Shown here piece after piece: positions 8,301 through 18,282 of a stretch of DNA of 64,000 nt. A program made the position numbers and the translations under genes. The notes under the pieces were generated by a model. That model saw nothing but the letters and a program-made list of their open reading frames with translations, had not been told where the DNA came from and ran no database searches. The DNA comes from an uncultured Microcaldota archaeon (GTDB lineage Archaea; Micrarchaeota; Micrarchaeia; Burarchaeales; Fermentimicrarchaeaceae): contig CAISET010000002.1 of the NCBI GenBank assembly GCA_903884505.1, positions 186,001 through 250,000 on the forward strand, written 5' to 3'. Position 1 is the first letter of the stretch; each line of letters starts with the position of its first letter.

Positions 8301-9182
8301 GGGCTGGACGCGCCGCAAGAGGAAGGAACATACTACATCATAGTTGTTGGCGGCTGGGAGCTCGGAAGCGGAAGGGTCGCCTCAGGCACCAACTGGGACT
8401 ATGGCGAGAACGTGTGGGGAGACGGGAACGACATCGCAGCCTGGAGCCAGAGCCAAATAGACACGGCGCTGTCGAGCAGCCTCGTGCTCTCGCCGAAGCT
8501 CGAGAAGACTGGATACTTCTGGCATTATTATCCGGCGACGGCGGTGAAGGTGGTTGTAGAAACGAATTCCGAGCCGACTCCAACTCCGACACCAGGGCCA
8601 ACGTCTACCCCCTACCCGACCGTGACCCCGACCCCGGAATACCCGCCAACGCCCCCACAGCCGGAGATAAGGATGTCCGTCCAGTTGAACCGGGGCTGGA
8701 ACCTCATACCATACCTCTCCGGGATTGTGCCGCAGTCAAGCTGCGGGTACATACGGCAGGCGTGGATATACTCGCCAACTGAGAGGAGGTTCATCTCCGC
8801 GAACACAGGAACTCTCGTCCCATCCTCATCACAGGACGAGGCAGCCTACTCAGCCGCTTACGGGATATTCTCATCACCAAGCAATGCAGCCGCATTTGGC
8901 GGGATGTGGGCGTTCTCCCTGCGCCCATGTGCAGTCACCTACGTCCTTGCGAACCAGACTTCGCCAAGCGCCCCAGCGTCAGCAGGCTGGAACTTCATAA
9001 CCGTGCTTCCAGGGCAGGGAGGGAGCACGCTGCAGGTGCTGGAAGGGACCTGCGCGGCCTCCAAAGCTTATCTCTGGGACGCGCAGAGTCAGAAGTGGAA
9101 CGTGCTGGCTAATTCAGCAACGCTTAATGAAGGAAGCGTCGTAGCGGTAAAGCTGGCCGGAAGCTGCCAGTGGGGAGGATAG
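5361..9182 (+). CDS. Very large secreted surface (S-layer-like) protein
   Basis: The product is ~1273 residues with an N-terminal signal peptide (NAVVCLVALVALAGLVFAT). I prefer the ATG at 5361 to the track GTG at 5349 because GGTGGTGA lies just upstream as a Shine-Dalgarno sequence. The body is Ser/Thr/Asn/Gly-rich. Two adjacent ~65-residue repeats share VGPL.EGES..GL and VTQI.EDVGTCTA and end in NEKVWLNV. Two Pro-Thr linkers (PTPTPTPRPSPTP and PTPTPTPGPTSTP) separate a middle beta-domain from the C-terminal GWNLIPYLSGIVP module shared with the protein at the left edge. Size, secretion and genomic position fit an S-layer or major surface protein; that is inference. It heads a co-directional run ending near 10594. 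Confidence 0.8.
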   Translation: MAGKNAVVCLVALVALAGLVFATSDGSPLQFSQAVKKFTASDFPTLATGAITDTYANVAYTEEQSLWVRALTKYDSNVKRVISNNADLAYQLKFTQDQYGIPVATCNPSNGAIRGDDPLYDSASCSESDRTDRHRVQIKFLSGLLDNYIISEMSPPFSTVTTANDDSSGMATGGSVQLAKESAYGVVHVNESLSTGSYYVELADITVPTTTIPDGLASIQIYDMSNNLLKEDHVAEGQTYVWTAPDGSKVYVHVYKNNPGIYPIARWSEMAIFSKVFNLIDGQSVSDDCSTWKVSLAWKNKDPSKNSKYVDSLRQIILRSEGNNQNTNMVDGDTLNIICSPVVWQLQYNGLTCSDPGDYDALGFSIVQRSFHLSKSPGVSDCAGNTRLFNATVLRVTSGLSQPFTLTGPQSDQVSTFYVNLGSNLLNTSYGGSINVGGAQSVALTPIGTWGSQTKFTVVGLDQNGDLVYSTETASTTGSDPVILLPSEQGKSFASVTSLTATGGTGGTNFILNWSGGTNRMRIGAYNDAGEVIWVQMGQADCDFRMQPTGIEYDSGDGYGQPFGFGSGAAGSSLGWCSAGAGCQTGNHNGVQNGRQLALRESADNDLAHYDYLRLGISETDAANPSYQFTNPNSISYADTGVGPGQYDGQQTTGFITERGTKFTSISTTSATLKSAKKVCEAQYFVKTSGTQINEPVQVGPLGEGESSAGLTGGTAIQVTQIAEDVGTCTACAGGAFGTCAISNEKVWLNVQESGSAPFSVGPLAEGESTVGLPDGVVIKVTQISEDVGTCTASGNCGEGGSAGTCAITNEKVWLNVTLPGQFPGAVEFRTLINDWVDRKLENRDQAGSVDIYPWSYSPYPTPTPTPRPSPTPTPTPTPRPSPTATPTVTPLPTTPPIANEFAIGSYIHLLSGDINGQSVQMGIHVAPGQHLSGSFTVDVQNNAGGNAVFLTEATPNWGNPATSYWQLNGPDQGVNTVTVGLDAPQEEGTYYIIVVGGWELGSGRVASGTNWDYGENVWGDGNDIAAWSQSQIDTALSSSLVLSPKLEKTGYFWHYYPATAVKVVVETNSEPTPTPTPGPTSTPYPTVTPTPEYPPTPPQPEIRMSVQLNRGWNLIPYLSGIVPQSSCGYIRQAWIYSPTERRFISANTGTLVPSSSQDEAAYSAAYGIFSSPSNAAAFGGMWAFSLRPCAVTYVLANQTSPSAPASAGWNFITVLPGQGGSTLQVLEGTCAASKAYLWDAQSQKWNVLANSATLNEGSVVAVKLAGSCQWGG

Positions 9183-9183
9183 G

Positions 9184-9633
9184 GTGGGAAACGGGCTTGC
9201 AGCAACGGCATACGCGGCGAACATACTCCCGTTCGGGTTCCTGGGCTTCGCCAGCGGGCTTATCGTGATGCTCTTCGCGAGGAATGACAAGATTGCGAGG
9301 TTCCACGGGGCACAGGCGATGCTCCTTGGCGTCACGGCGATGATAACGGGGTTCGCCCTAGCTTTCGTGACCATCATCCTTGAATCCCTGATATTCCCGT
9401 TCATCTTGCTACCGGCTATGTTCACCGTGTTCGCAGGAGGCGGCAGCTTCTGGATGATGCTTTCAGGAATGCTGCTCTCCTGGCTGCTTATGCTGCTCCC
9501 GTTCATCCCGATGCTGCTGTTCCTGCTCCTGAACTTTGCAATCTCAGCTTGGCTGGCGGTCGAGGCGTCGAGAAGCAGGACGCCGCGCCTGCCAGTGCTC
9601 GGGCGCGCGGCAGAACTATGCGTGGGTTGCTAA
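9184..9633 (+). CDS. Small DUF4870-like membrane protein
   Basis: The 149-residue protein has three to four hydrophobic segments (AANILPFGFLGFASGLIVMLF; MLLGVTAMITGFALAFVTII; LLSWLLMLLPFIPMLLFLLL). The conserved motif R-ND-KIARFHGAQA is typical of DUF4870/Tic20-like small membrane proteins. GTG follows the surface-protein stop by one base and has a GGGGAGG ribosome site, so it is translated in an operon. The gene at 10706-11080 on the other strand is a paralogue sharing KDDKVARFHGLQS. The molecular role of the family is not known. The C terminus (SRTPRLPVLGRAAELCVGC) is polar and probably cytoplasmic. Confidence 0.75.
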   Translation: MGNGLAATAYAANILPFGFLGFASGLIVMLFARNDKIARFHGAQAMLLGVTAMITGFALAFVTIILESLIFPFILLPAMFTVFAGGGSFWMMLSGMLLSWLLMLLPFIPMLLFLLLNFAISAWLAVEASRSRTPRLPVLGRAAELCVGC

Positions 9634-9635
9634 TT

Positions 9636-10253
9636 ATGAAAGTTCATGCGACAATCGCAATCGCTGCTGCGCTGCTTGTGCTTTCAGGCTGCTGCGGGCT
9701 GGAGGGGCTCGCAAACATAGCCCAGCCTCAAGTCCAGGTGTTCAGCAAGCCTGCGCCGCAAGCCGATGCAAACTCCATGGACATGCTCCCGGCCAGTCCC
9801 GCAGGCCTCAGCCTCGGTCGTGTCACCATCATGGATGGCTATTACGTCATCGATGGTGACGAGTCGCGGGGCGTGATGGGAGACTACGGGCGGGCGCGAA
9901 TCATAATCGTGCAATTCCGAAGCAACGAGTCCGCGAGGAAGATGGTGCGGTTCTACACGGACAAGATAGGGAGCTTCACGGGAAACATGAAATACATCGG
10001 CTCTCTCAGCGCAGAAAGGCCGTGGATGGAGTATTCCGTGCTCCTGGTCTCGCTCATTGACTGGCCTGAGGTGCAATCCAGCCTGCCAAGCGATGACGAG
10101 CCGCCAACGCCATTCAGCCTGAACGACACATCCACCCTGTTTGGGGGCTCAGCGGGCATGGCATGGGCGAGAGGCAACTGGTTCTTCATGGTCGAGGCGG
10201 AAGGGGCTGACGAAGCGCTGCGCAACCAGGTGGTTGACGCAGTGGGGCATTAG
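9636..10253 (+). CDS. Predicted lipoprotein, unknown function
   Basis: Starting at the ATG at 9636, two bases after the previous stop, the product (~205 residues) opens with a lipoprotein signal, HATIAIAAALLVLSGCCG, whose Cys would be lipidated. The mature part has GYYVIDGDESRGVMGDYGRARIIIVQF, then MVRFYTDKIG and WFFMVEAEGADEALRNQVV. This alternating pattern suggests a small alpha/beta domain on the cell surface. The track start at 9549 overlaps the upstream gene and reads through non-conserved sequence, so I rejected it; the ATG at 9618 is another option. It lies in the same operon-like run as the surface protein. I do not recognise the family. Confidence 0.7.
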   Translation: MKVHATIAIAAALLVLSGCCGLEGLANIAQPQVQVFSKPAPQADANSMDMLPASPAGLSLGRVTIMDGYYVIDGDESRGVMGDYGRARIIIVQFRSNESARKMVRFYTDKIGSFTGNMKYIGSLSAERPWMEYSVLLVSLIDWPEVQSSLPSDDEPPTPFSLNDTSTLFGGSAGMAWARGNWFFMVEAEGADEALRNQVVDAVGH

Positions 10254-10262
10254 GGTGTTTGC

Positions 10263-10594
10263 ATGAGATTCCGCATAATCGCAGCAATCCTCTTCTCCGT
10301 TCTGCTCTTCGGCTGCACGGTCAAGACGTGGCCCCGGCCTACGTAGGGATGTGCGAGCAGTTCGGGGACAGGGCTTCGGGAACCAACGGTGCTGACACGC
10401 ACACGAAATCAGAATGCTATTCCTATTTCGCGGTGATGAACAGTGACGTCTCACTCTGCGGAAAGGTTGACAACACTTACCAGTGGCAATACTGCATCTC
10501 CGGAGTAGCGGTGAAAATGAAGAATCCGTCCCTCTGCGCGCAGGTGATTGAGGGGCGTGCTAGGGAGACGTGTGTAAACGCCTCTGCGCCCTAA
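10263..10594 (+). pseudogene. Cys-rich lipoprotein disrupted by a frameshift
   Basis: ATG at 10263 starts an ideal lipoprotein signal, MRFRIIAAILFSVLLFGC, but this frame stops at the TAG near 10344. The rest of the protein continues in the frame two bases on: DVAPAYVGMCEQFGDRAS, then CYSYFAVMNSDVSLCGKV, WQYCISGVAVKMKNPSLC and RETCV. These regularly spaced C-Y...A..-D-x-SLC repeats are the form seen in small archaeal surface lipoproteins. The track ORF start (TTG at 10259) misses the signal peptide. The join needs one missing base or two extra bases near 10318-10335. Either the gene is broken or this is a sequencing/assembly error. Confidence 0.7.
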
Positions 10595-10705
10595 GGCGGC
10601 GTAGGAGCCAAGGCCATCCCGGGCTTTTTCTGGCAACAAACCAGCGCATCAGGCAATGCTCCGCTAAGCCCGAAAATTAAAAGAAAACGAAAGGAAATGG
10701 CCGGC

Positions 10706-11080
10706 TTAAGCCGACCACTTCTCTGCGAGCCCGCCGATGAACGGCAGCTTGAACATCCTGTCGTTGTATGCCTGCCACATGGTCCAGAGCCACACGAGGA
10801 ATATCAGGACCATGACGAGCAGCAGCAGAGCCCATGGGATGAACACAAGCAGCGCCCCTATCGCGCCGAGGTTCAGCGCAGCAGCGACAATCCCGAGCAC
10901 TATAACAAGGATGAACGCCACTATCGCCAGGATGACGAAGATTATGAAGTACACGATAGTGAACAGTATCGACTGCAAGCCATGGAACCTCGCCACCTTG
11001 TCGTCCTTCGCGACTATGAACACGATGAGCCCGCTAACCCAGTTGAGCAGGTACGCGAACGCAGCCATTATGTTTCCCAT
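10706..11080 (-). CDS. DUF4870-family membrane protein
   Basis: The 124-residue, very hydrophobic protein has about four transmembrane segments (FAYLLNWVSGLIVFIVA; LFTIVYFIIFVILAIVAFILVIVLGIVAA; ALLVFIPWALLLLVMVLIFLVWLW). It carries the family motif KDDKVARFHGLQS and ends with MFKLPFIGGLAEKWSA. It is a paralogue of the protein at 9184-9633. The start has a ribosome site (AGGTGA, 6 bases before ATG), and a TATA-like AATAAATA lies ~36 bases upstream, so it is probably leadered. It is divergent from gyrB; the intervening 150 bp hold the Z-DNA-prone tract. Function is unknown; the family occurs widely as a small helical membrane protein. Confidence 0.8.
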   Translation of the reverse strand: MGNIMAAFAYLLNWVSGLIVFIVAKDDKVARFHGLQSILFTIVYFIIFVILAIVAFILVIVLGIVAAALNLGAIGALLVFIPWALLLLVMVLIFLVWLWTMWQAYNDRMFKLPFIGGLAEKWSA

Positions 11081-11138
11081 GGAAAATCACCTGTTTGGAT
11101 TTGCGCGGCGGGTATTTATTCCTTTGCTGCAGCCCCCT

Positions 11139-11165
11139 CGCGCGCGCACGCGCGCACGCGCGCGT
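11139..11165. promoter_or_regulatory. 27-bp perfectly alternating purine-pyrimidine (Z-DNA-prone) tract
   Basis: Every base from 11139 to 11165 alternates pyrimidine and purine, nearly all CG with two CA steps. This is the sequence class with the strongest known tendency to form left-handed DNA under negative supercoiling. It lies 9 bp upstream of the gyrB TATA element. Its proximity to a gyrase promoter makes a supercoiling-responsive role plausible, but that role is inference. Confidence 0.6.
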
Positions 11166-11173
11166 TCGAAACC

Positions 11174-11181
11174 TTTTTAAA
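11174..11181 (+). promoter_or_regulatory. TATA element of gyrB
   Basis: TTTTTAAA lies ~53 bases before the gyrB ATG. With ~26 bases to the transcription start this predicts a leader of roughly 25-30 nt, unlike the many leaderless genes in this window. Confidence 0.55.
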
Positions 11182-11215
11182 TGCGGGAAGGGAAAATTTA
11201 CTGCTAAACCTTTAG

Positions 11216-13144
<1,929 letters not shown>

Positions 13145-13150
13145 GGGAAT

Positions 13151-13228
13151 GGAGTGAGAAACAGTGGCATCTAACGGCAGAGGAGCAGGACACGCGAAGG
13201 AAGTGTGAGAACTTGGCATCTAACGGCA
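13151..13228 (+). repeat. Duplicated translation-initiation region before gyrA
   Basis: TGGCATCTAACGGCA occurs at 13165-13179 and again at 13214-13228, each preceded by a similar purine-rich ribosome site (GGAGTGAGAAACAG versus GGAAGTGTGAGAACT). The first copy starts with GTG behind the better GGAGTGA and would encode only [14 protein letters not shown] before TGA. The second starts with TTG and opens the true gyrA frame ([13 protein letters not shown]). The two copies are in different frames, so the first may be a leader peptide or a decayed duplicate. Confidence 0.65.
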
Positions 13229-16200
13229 ACTACCGCGACAGGGAAATCCGCGACGAGATGAAGGAGTCCTACCTGGGCTACGCGATGAGTGTAATCGTGG
13301 GCAGGGCCCTTCCCGACGTGAGGGACGGGCTGAAGCCGGTCCACAGGCGCGTGCTCCACACCATGAACGAATTGGGGAACGCGAGCGACAAGCCCTACAA
13401 GAAGAGCGCAAGGGTTGTCGGTGACTGCCTGGGCAAATACCACCCGCACGGCGATCTTGCGGTCTATGATACGATAGTTAGGATGGCGCAGGACTTCTCG
13501 CTCCGCTACCCACTCGTAGACGGGCAAGGAAATTTTGGTTCTGTCGACGGGGATTCTGCAGCGGCCATGAGGTACTGCGTAACCGGCGATTCACTTGTAA
13601 TAACTGAACTAGGCATGGAAGCCATAGGCAGTCTTTCAGCCAGTGAAGATATCAGCCGGCACGTCTTATCCGCGGGCAATAAGGTAAATTCCGCAAGCAA
13701 GTGGTTCGATTCCGGCGAACACCCTACCAAGACCGTGAGAACACATAGGGGCTTTGAGCTGACTGGTACGCCAAACCACCCAGTGCTCACCCTGCAGAAG
13801 GGTTCAGGCGGCTGTCCCAGGCTCAAATGGAAGCTGCTCTCAGAATTGAAGGCTGGAGAATATGCGGTCATAAGCCGCGCTCCGCTGCTTTTCCCGGAAA
13901 CCGAGCCGTCGTTGCTGGAATACCATCCACAGCTAAGCGGCAGAACGAAGCCGCATCACCTGCCTTTGTCGATGAGTCCGGAACTGGCATTCATCCTAGG
14001 GGCTCTTGTCGCTGAGGGTAGCATATCGAAAGAACAGATAGGCTTCTGCAATAGTGACGCCGAGTTTTTGGAAGAATTCAAGCGCTGTTTTAAAGAAGTC
14101 TTTCCGGACTGCCGCCTCCACGAGTATGCGCGCTTGCCAGTAGGCTTCACGAGAAAGCCATACATCTCGCTGGAAATCCATGCTAGGCACGTCATAATGT
14201 TTTTGCATAACGTCGGACTTGCTCCGGTAAGAGCCGCGCAAAAAGACATACCGGAAACAGTGCTTGCTTCTACAAAAAATAGCCTCGCCGCATTCGTAAG
14301 AGGCTATGCGGAAGGGGACGGCAGCGTTTACAGGTCAGGGGCACCGGAGATTGCCTTCGTCTCTGCCAGCGCCAGGCTGATGAAGAGGTTCCTGCCGCTG
14401 CTGCTGAGGTTCGGGATCGATTCTTCCTACCGCTGGCAGCCATCAAAACGGATATATAAGCTGCTAATCCGGGGCGTCGGAAATCTCAGCCTGTTCAAAA
14501 ACCAAATAGGCTTTGCAACAATAAGAAAAAGCACAAAACTGGGCGAGGTCTGTGCCCTTAACAATAACCAGCGCATAATGTCCAAGACTGATTTTGTGCC
14601 GTACCTGGCAGACCACATTCGGAACAATGGCTACGCGGCAAAGCCGAAAGAGTGGCTGAGAAGGCACAACATCGACAGGCTTCCGAAGGTGAAGGCATAC
14701 TGGAAAATAATGGCAGGACTGTTGAACGATGCGGACAGGGCCCTCTATGAGGATTTGCTCAGGAATAACTACCTCTTCGACAAAGTTATGGCGGTCGAAG
14801 ACTCAGGCAGGCAACGCGTGTATTCCATACGAGTTGACAGCGCCTGCCACTCATTCGTTTCGAACGGATTCATAAGCCACAATACGGAAGTGCGCATGGC
14901 AAAGACAGCGGAGGAAATGCTCGAGGACATCGACAAGGAGACGGTTGATTTCACCCCCAATTTCGACGGCTCGCTCAAGGAGCCCACCCTGCTTCCTGCT
15001 CGCCTTCCCAACCTCCTGATTAACGGCTCGAGCGGAATCGCGGTCGGAATGGCAACCAACATGCCCCCGCACAACCTCTCAGAAGTCTGCGACGCGATTG
15101 CGCATTTCATCGACAACCCGAACTCCACTGTGCAGGACCTGATGATGTACGTCCAGGGGCCGGACTTCCCGACTGCGGGGATAATCTGCGGGAAGAGTGG
15201 CATAACGCAGGCCTACGCCATGGGGAAAGGCGCGCTGAAAGTCCGTGCGAAGGCCGAGATTAAGGACGCGAAGGACCGCAAGCGCATAATCGTCACGGAG
15301 CTTCCCTACATGGTGAACAAGGCGAAGCTCGTCGAGCAGATGGCCGACCTCGTGAACGCGAAGAAGCTGGAGGGCATCTCCGACCTGCGCGACGAGTCGG
15401 ACCGCGAGGGAATAAGGGTCGTCATAGAGCTGAAGCGCGACGCGAATGCCGAGGTCGTGCTGAACCAGCTCTACGAGCACACCACGATGCAGACAACTTT
15501 CGGAGTGATAAACCTCGCCCTCGTTGACGGGCAGCCGCGCGTGCTCACGCTCCGCGATTTGGTGGAGCAGTTCGTGAAGCACAGGCAGGAGATAATAACG
15601 CGCAGGAGCAGGTTCGAGCTGCGGCAGGCCGAGGACAGGGCGCACCTCATCGAGGGGCTCAAGGTCGCGGTCGGGAACATAGACGCGGTCGTGCAGCTCG
15701 TGAAGAAATCCGAGGACCCGCAGGCGGCGAAGCAGGGCCTCATGTCAAGGTTCAATCTTTCGGAAAAGCAGGCGCAGGCAATACTCGAGATGCGGCTGCA
15801 GAGGCTCACCGGGCTCGAGCGGGGAAAGCTCGAGGCCGAGCATAAGGAACTCCTCGAGAAGATTACGTTCCTGAAGAATCTTCTTTCGGATGTCGCCCTC
15901 ATACTGAAGGTGGTGAAGGACGAGACGCTGCGCATCAAGCAGAAATACGGCGATGCGCGCAGGACGCAGATTTCCGAGGAGGTCGGCGAGATACTCGTCG
16001 AGGACCTCATACCCCACGAGAAGGTCGTGGTCACCATCACTAACAGCGGCTACATAAAGAGGATGCCCCTCGCGGAATACGAGATTCAGAAGCGCGGCGG
16101 GAGGGGAATAATCGGGGTCGAGGCCAAGGAGGAGGACTTCGCAACGGACATGCTCATCGCCGACACGCACGACTACCTCCTGTTCTTCACGGATAAGGGC

Positions 16201-17052
16201 CGCGTGCACTGGCTGAAGGTCTACCGCGTGCCGGAGGCAGGAAGATATGCCGCAGGGAAAGCCATCGTAAACCTTCTCGAGATACAGGAAGAGAAGGTGC
16301 GCGCCATCATACCCGTTTCAGAATTCGGCGAGAAGGACTACCTGATAATCGCGACGAAAAACGGCATCGTGAAGAAGACCTCCCTTGCCGAGTACTCGAA
16401 CCCGAGGCGCGGCGGGATAATCGCGGTCACGCTGCGCGAGGACGATGACCTCATAGACGTGAAGAGGACGACGGGCAACCAGGACGTGATACTCGCATCG
16501 CGCGAGGGAATGGCCATCCGCTTCAATGAGAATGACGCGCGCTCAATCGGCAGGACGGGGATGGGCGTAATCGGGATGAGGCTGCGCGACAAGGACGAAG
16601 TCGTCGGAATGGCAATCGCGGAGCCGGGCGAGACGCTCCTGACAATATGCGAGAACGGCCATGGGAAGAGGACTTCGATGGAGGAATACCGGCAGCAGTC
16701 GCGCGGAGGGCTCGGCGTAATCAACATCCAGGTGACCGAGCGCAACGGCAAGACCGTGGACGTCCGCTCGGTGAAGGACGATGACGAGCTGATGATAGTA
16801 AACTCCAGTGGCGTGATAATCCGCATACCCGTGCACGGCATCTCGGCGATAGGGAGGAACACGCAGGGGGTAAGGCTCATGAAGCTCGAGAAGGGGCAGA
16901 AGGTCGTCGCAGTCGCGCGGATTGCGCACGAGGCCCAGCCTCCGGCGCAGCCGCCAGGGCACCCGCTAGAGTCTATACCTATGATAAGCTCTGGCCATGA
17001 GCGAGAGCAGCCCAAGAACAAGCCGAACGTAGGGGACATCGAAATACTGTAA
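13213..17052 (+). CDS. gyrA: DNA gyrase subunit A precursor with intein
   Basis: The precursor is 1279 residues; removing the 436-residue intein leaves ~843, normal for GyrA. The N-extein has [29 protein letters not shown] and [20 protein letters not shown], whose last Tyr (residue 121) is the DNA-cleaving residue. The C-extein resumes with [13 protein letters not shown]. Downstream are the tower and coiled-coil regions and a C-terminal beta-propeller with a GyrA box (QKRGGRG at [14 protein letters not shown]) needed for DNA wrapping. Start is TTG at 13213, the second copy of a duplicated initiation region. The gene follows gyrB as an operon. The enzyme is inactive until the intein is spliced out because the active-site loop is interrupted. 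Confidence 0.96.
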   Translation: MASNGNYRDREIRDEMKESYLGYAMSVIVGRALPDVRDGLKPVHRRVLHTMNELGNASDKPYKKSARVVGDCLGKYHPHGDLAVYDTIVRMAQDFSLRYPLVDGQGNFGSVDGDSAAAMRYCVTGDSLVITELGMEAIGSLSASEDISRHVLSAGNKVNSASKWFDSGEHPTKTVRTHRGFELTGTPNHPVLTLQKGSGGCPRLKWKLLSELKAGEYAVISRAPLLFPETEPSLLEYHPQLSGRTKPHHLPLSMSPELAFILGALVAEGSISKEQIGFCNSDAEFLEEFKRCFKEVFPDCRLHEYARLPVGFTRKPYISLEIHARHVIMFLHNVGLAPVRAAQKDIPETVLASTKNSLAAFVRGYAEGDGSVYRSGAPEIAFVSASARLMKRFLPLLLRFGIDSSYRWQPSKRIYKLLIRGVGNLSLFKNQIGFATIRKSTKLGEVCALNNNQRIMSKTDFVPYLADHIRNNGYAAKPKEWLRRHNIDRLPKVKAYWKIMAGLLNDADRALYEDLLRNNYLFDKVMAVEDSGRQRVYSIRVDSACHSFVSNGFISHNTEVRMAKTAEEMLEDIDKETVDFTPNFDGSLKEPTLLPARLPNLLINGSSGIAVGMATNMPPHNLSEVCDAIAHFIDNPNSTVQDLMMYVQGPDFPTAGIICGKSGITQAYAMGKGALKVRAKAEIKDAKDRKRIIVTELPYMVNKAKLVEQMADLVNAKKLEGISDLRDESDREGIRVVIELKRDANAEVVLNQLYEHTTMQTTFGVINLALVDGQPRVLTLRDLVEQFVKHRQEIITRRSRFELRQAEDRAHLIEGLKVAVGNIDAVVQLVKKSEDPQAAKQGLMSRFNLSEKQAQAILEMRLQRLTGLERGKLEAEHKELLEKITFLKNLLSDVALILKVVKDETLRIKQKYGDARRTQISEEVGEILVEDLIPHEKVVVTITNSGYIKRMPLAEYEIQKRGGRGIIGVEAKEEDFATDMLIADTHDYLLFFTDKGRVHWLKVYRVPEAGRYAAGKAIVNLLEIQEEKVRAIIPVSEFGEKDYLIIATKNGIVKKTSLAEYSNPRRGGIIAVTLREDDDLIDVKRTTGNQDVILASREGMAIRFNENDARSIGRTGMGVIGMRLRDKDEVVGMAIAEPGETLLTICENGHGKRTSMEEYRQQSRGGLGVINIQVTERNGKTVDVRSVKDDDELMIVNSSGVIIRIPVHGISAIGRNTQGVRLMKLEKGQKVVAVARIAHEAQPPAQPPGHPLESIPMISSGHEREQPKNKPNVGDIEIL
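13576..14883 (+). mobile_element. GyrA intein with LAGLIDADG homing endonuclease
   Basis: In-frame insertion of 436 codons between Tyr121 and the following Thr. Splicing motifs are complete: Cys1 in CVTGDSLV (block A), GTPNHPVLT (block B), and the end [22 protein letters not shown], with the terminal His-Asn followed by extein Thr. The middle carries two LAGLIDADG-like helices, [11 protein letters not shown] and [11 protein letters not shown], both with an acidic catalytic position, so the endonuclease could be active. Mycobacterial GyrA inteins use the same site (Tyr/Thr) but are often mini-inteins lacking the endonuclease. The AT content is somewhat higher than in the exteins, consistent with later arrival. 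Confidence 0.93.
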
Positions 17053-17054
17053 TA

Positions 17055-17060
17055 TTTAAA
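17055..17060 (+). promoter_or_regulatory. TATA box TTTAAA of the lipoprotein gene at 17083
   Basis: TTTAAA sits ~26 bases before the ATG at 17083, within 10 bases of the gyrA stop. It marks the end of the gyr operon and a separate leaderless transcript. Confidence 0.65.
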
Positions 17061-17082
17061 TATCCGCGAACAAATTCTAGCC

Positions 17083-18279
17083 ATGGCGACCATGGGAAGG
17101 AAACTCATACTCTACTTGTCAGTCTGCGCAGCCGTTCTGCTGCTCGCGGGCTGCGTCCTGCCGCGCACGAGCGAGGCCCCGCTGATAAGCTCGGCGAACC
17201 CGACCAGGAATTTCAACATCTCGGAGGGCCAGACGGCGAGCTTCAGGATAGAGAAGAACGGGACGACGCCCGAATACTCGATTTACGCCGCGAGCGTCAT
17301 CAACCTCACCGCGCTGTTCATAATAAACCCCGGCGACATCGTCTTCGCGCTCGGCGAGGGGCAGGCAAAGGCCATCGATTTCGACAGGGACGGGGCGCCC
17401 GAAGCAGTGATAGTGCTCCAAAATACGACCGGAACTACGGCGTACCTCACAATCTCCCTCGCCGGCGCAGCGCAGGTATGCACCAACACCTGCCCAACCG
17501 GGCAGCTCCAATATGCCTACCCCAACTGCGCGTGCTACTCGCCGGTCCAGCAATGTGCAACCAATTGCTCGGGCAACCAGTCGCAGCACCCATACCCCGA
17601 CTGCACGTGTTTCACTCCGACCCAGTTCTGCTCGGACAACACCGCTTATGGCGCATGCTCGCTTACAAAGCCGAAATACTGCGACACCGGCACGCTCGTA
17701 AACAGGTGCGCCACGTGCGGATGCCCCTCCGGGATGAGCTGCAACCCCGTGAGCGGCGCGTGCAGCGTTCCAGCAAGCCCGACTCCCGGCGCAAGCCCGA
17801 CAGCAACCGCGACAGCACCTCCTGCCGACGCGGCTACGCAGGCAATCGCAGCCGCAAACGCGACAACCGAAGGGAGCATGGTCGCGCGCTACAGCGCCCT
17901 CTACCTGAAGAACTCCAACTGCGGCGAGAGCGAATTCAGCTCAATCTTCCAGTCGCGGAAGGGGAGGGCCCCGAACCCGACAGAGCTCGGCGGGTACCAC
18001 TCGACAAAGAACTATCTGCCGACGGGGGTTGCGGTAAACGCGACGCTGAACGGGACAAACTACGATGTGCTTTACAGGGCGACTGGCGGAAGCCTTCCTG
18101 GGCCGATGCTCAAGGTCATCATCGCGCCCCCGAGCAACGTCCTCTCGTCCACCTGGCAGGGCGTCTATTCCAGCGGGTGCGGGGGCGGGACTGCCACGGA
18201 ATGCAATACGGACCTCATTTCCGGAGCAGAAGCAATCTCGGGGAACTGCGGGCTCATCATCAAGCTGAACGGCTGGTAG
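17083..18279 (+). CDS. Cys-rich lipoprotein
   Basis: The 398-residue protein has a lipobox (LILYLSVCAAVLLLAGC). An N-terminal beta-domain includes FDRDGAPEAVIVLQN, which resembles an FG-GAP/VCBS-like calcium-loop fragment. A Cys-rich middle follows with repeats of the form C...CP.GQ..YAYPNCACYSPVQQC and CATNCSGNQSQHPYPDCTCF. After a Pro/Thr/Ala linker comes a ~140-residue C-terminal domain with SNCGESEFSSIFQSRKGRAP and YSSGCGGGTATEC. Paired cysteines suggest disulfides on the cell surface. It is transcribed from its own TTTAAA and ends 3 bases from the convergent HMG-CoA reductase stop. Function is unknown. Confidence 0.8.
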   Translation: MATMGRKLILYLSVCAAVLLLAGCVLPRTSEAPLISSANPTRNFNISEGQTASFRIEKNGTTPEYSIYAASVINLTALFIINPGDIVFALGEGQAKAIDFDRDGAPEAVIVLQNTTGTTAYLTISLAGAAQVCTNTCPTGQLQYAYPNCACYSPVQQCATNCSGNQSQHPYPDCTCFTPTQFCSDNTAYGACSLTKPKYCDTGTLVNRCATCGCPSGMSCNPVSGACSVPASPTPGASPTATATAPPADAATQAIAAANATTEGSMVARYSALYLKNSNCGESEFSSIFQSRKGRAPNPTELGGYHSTKNYLPTGVAVNATLNGTNYDVLYRATGGSLPGPMLKVIIAPPSNVLSSTWQGVYSSGCGGGTATECNTDLISGAEAISGNCGLIIKLNGW

Positions 18280-18282
18280 TTC

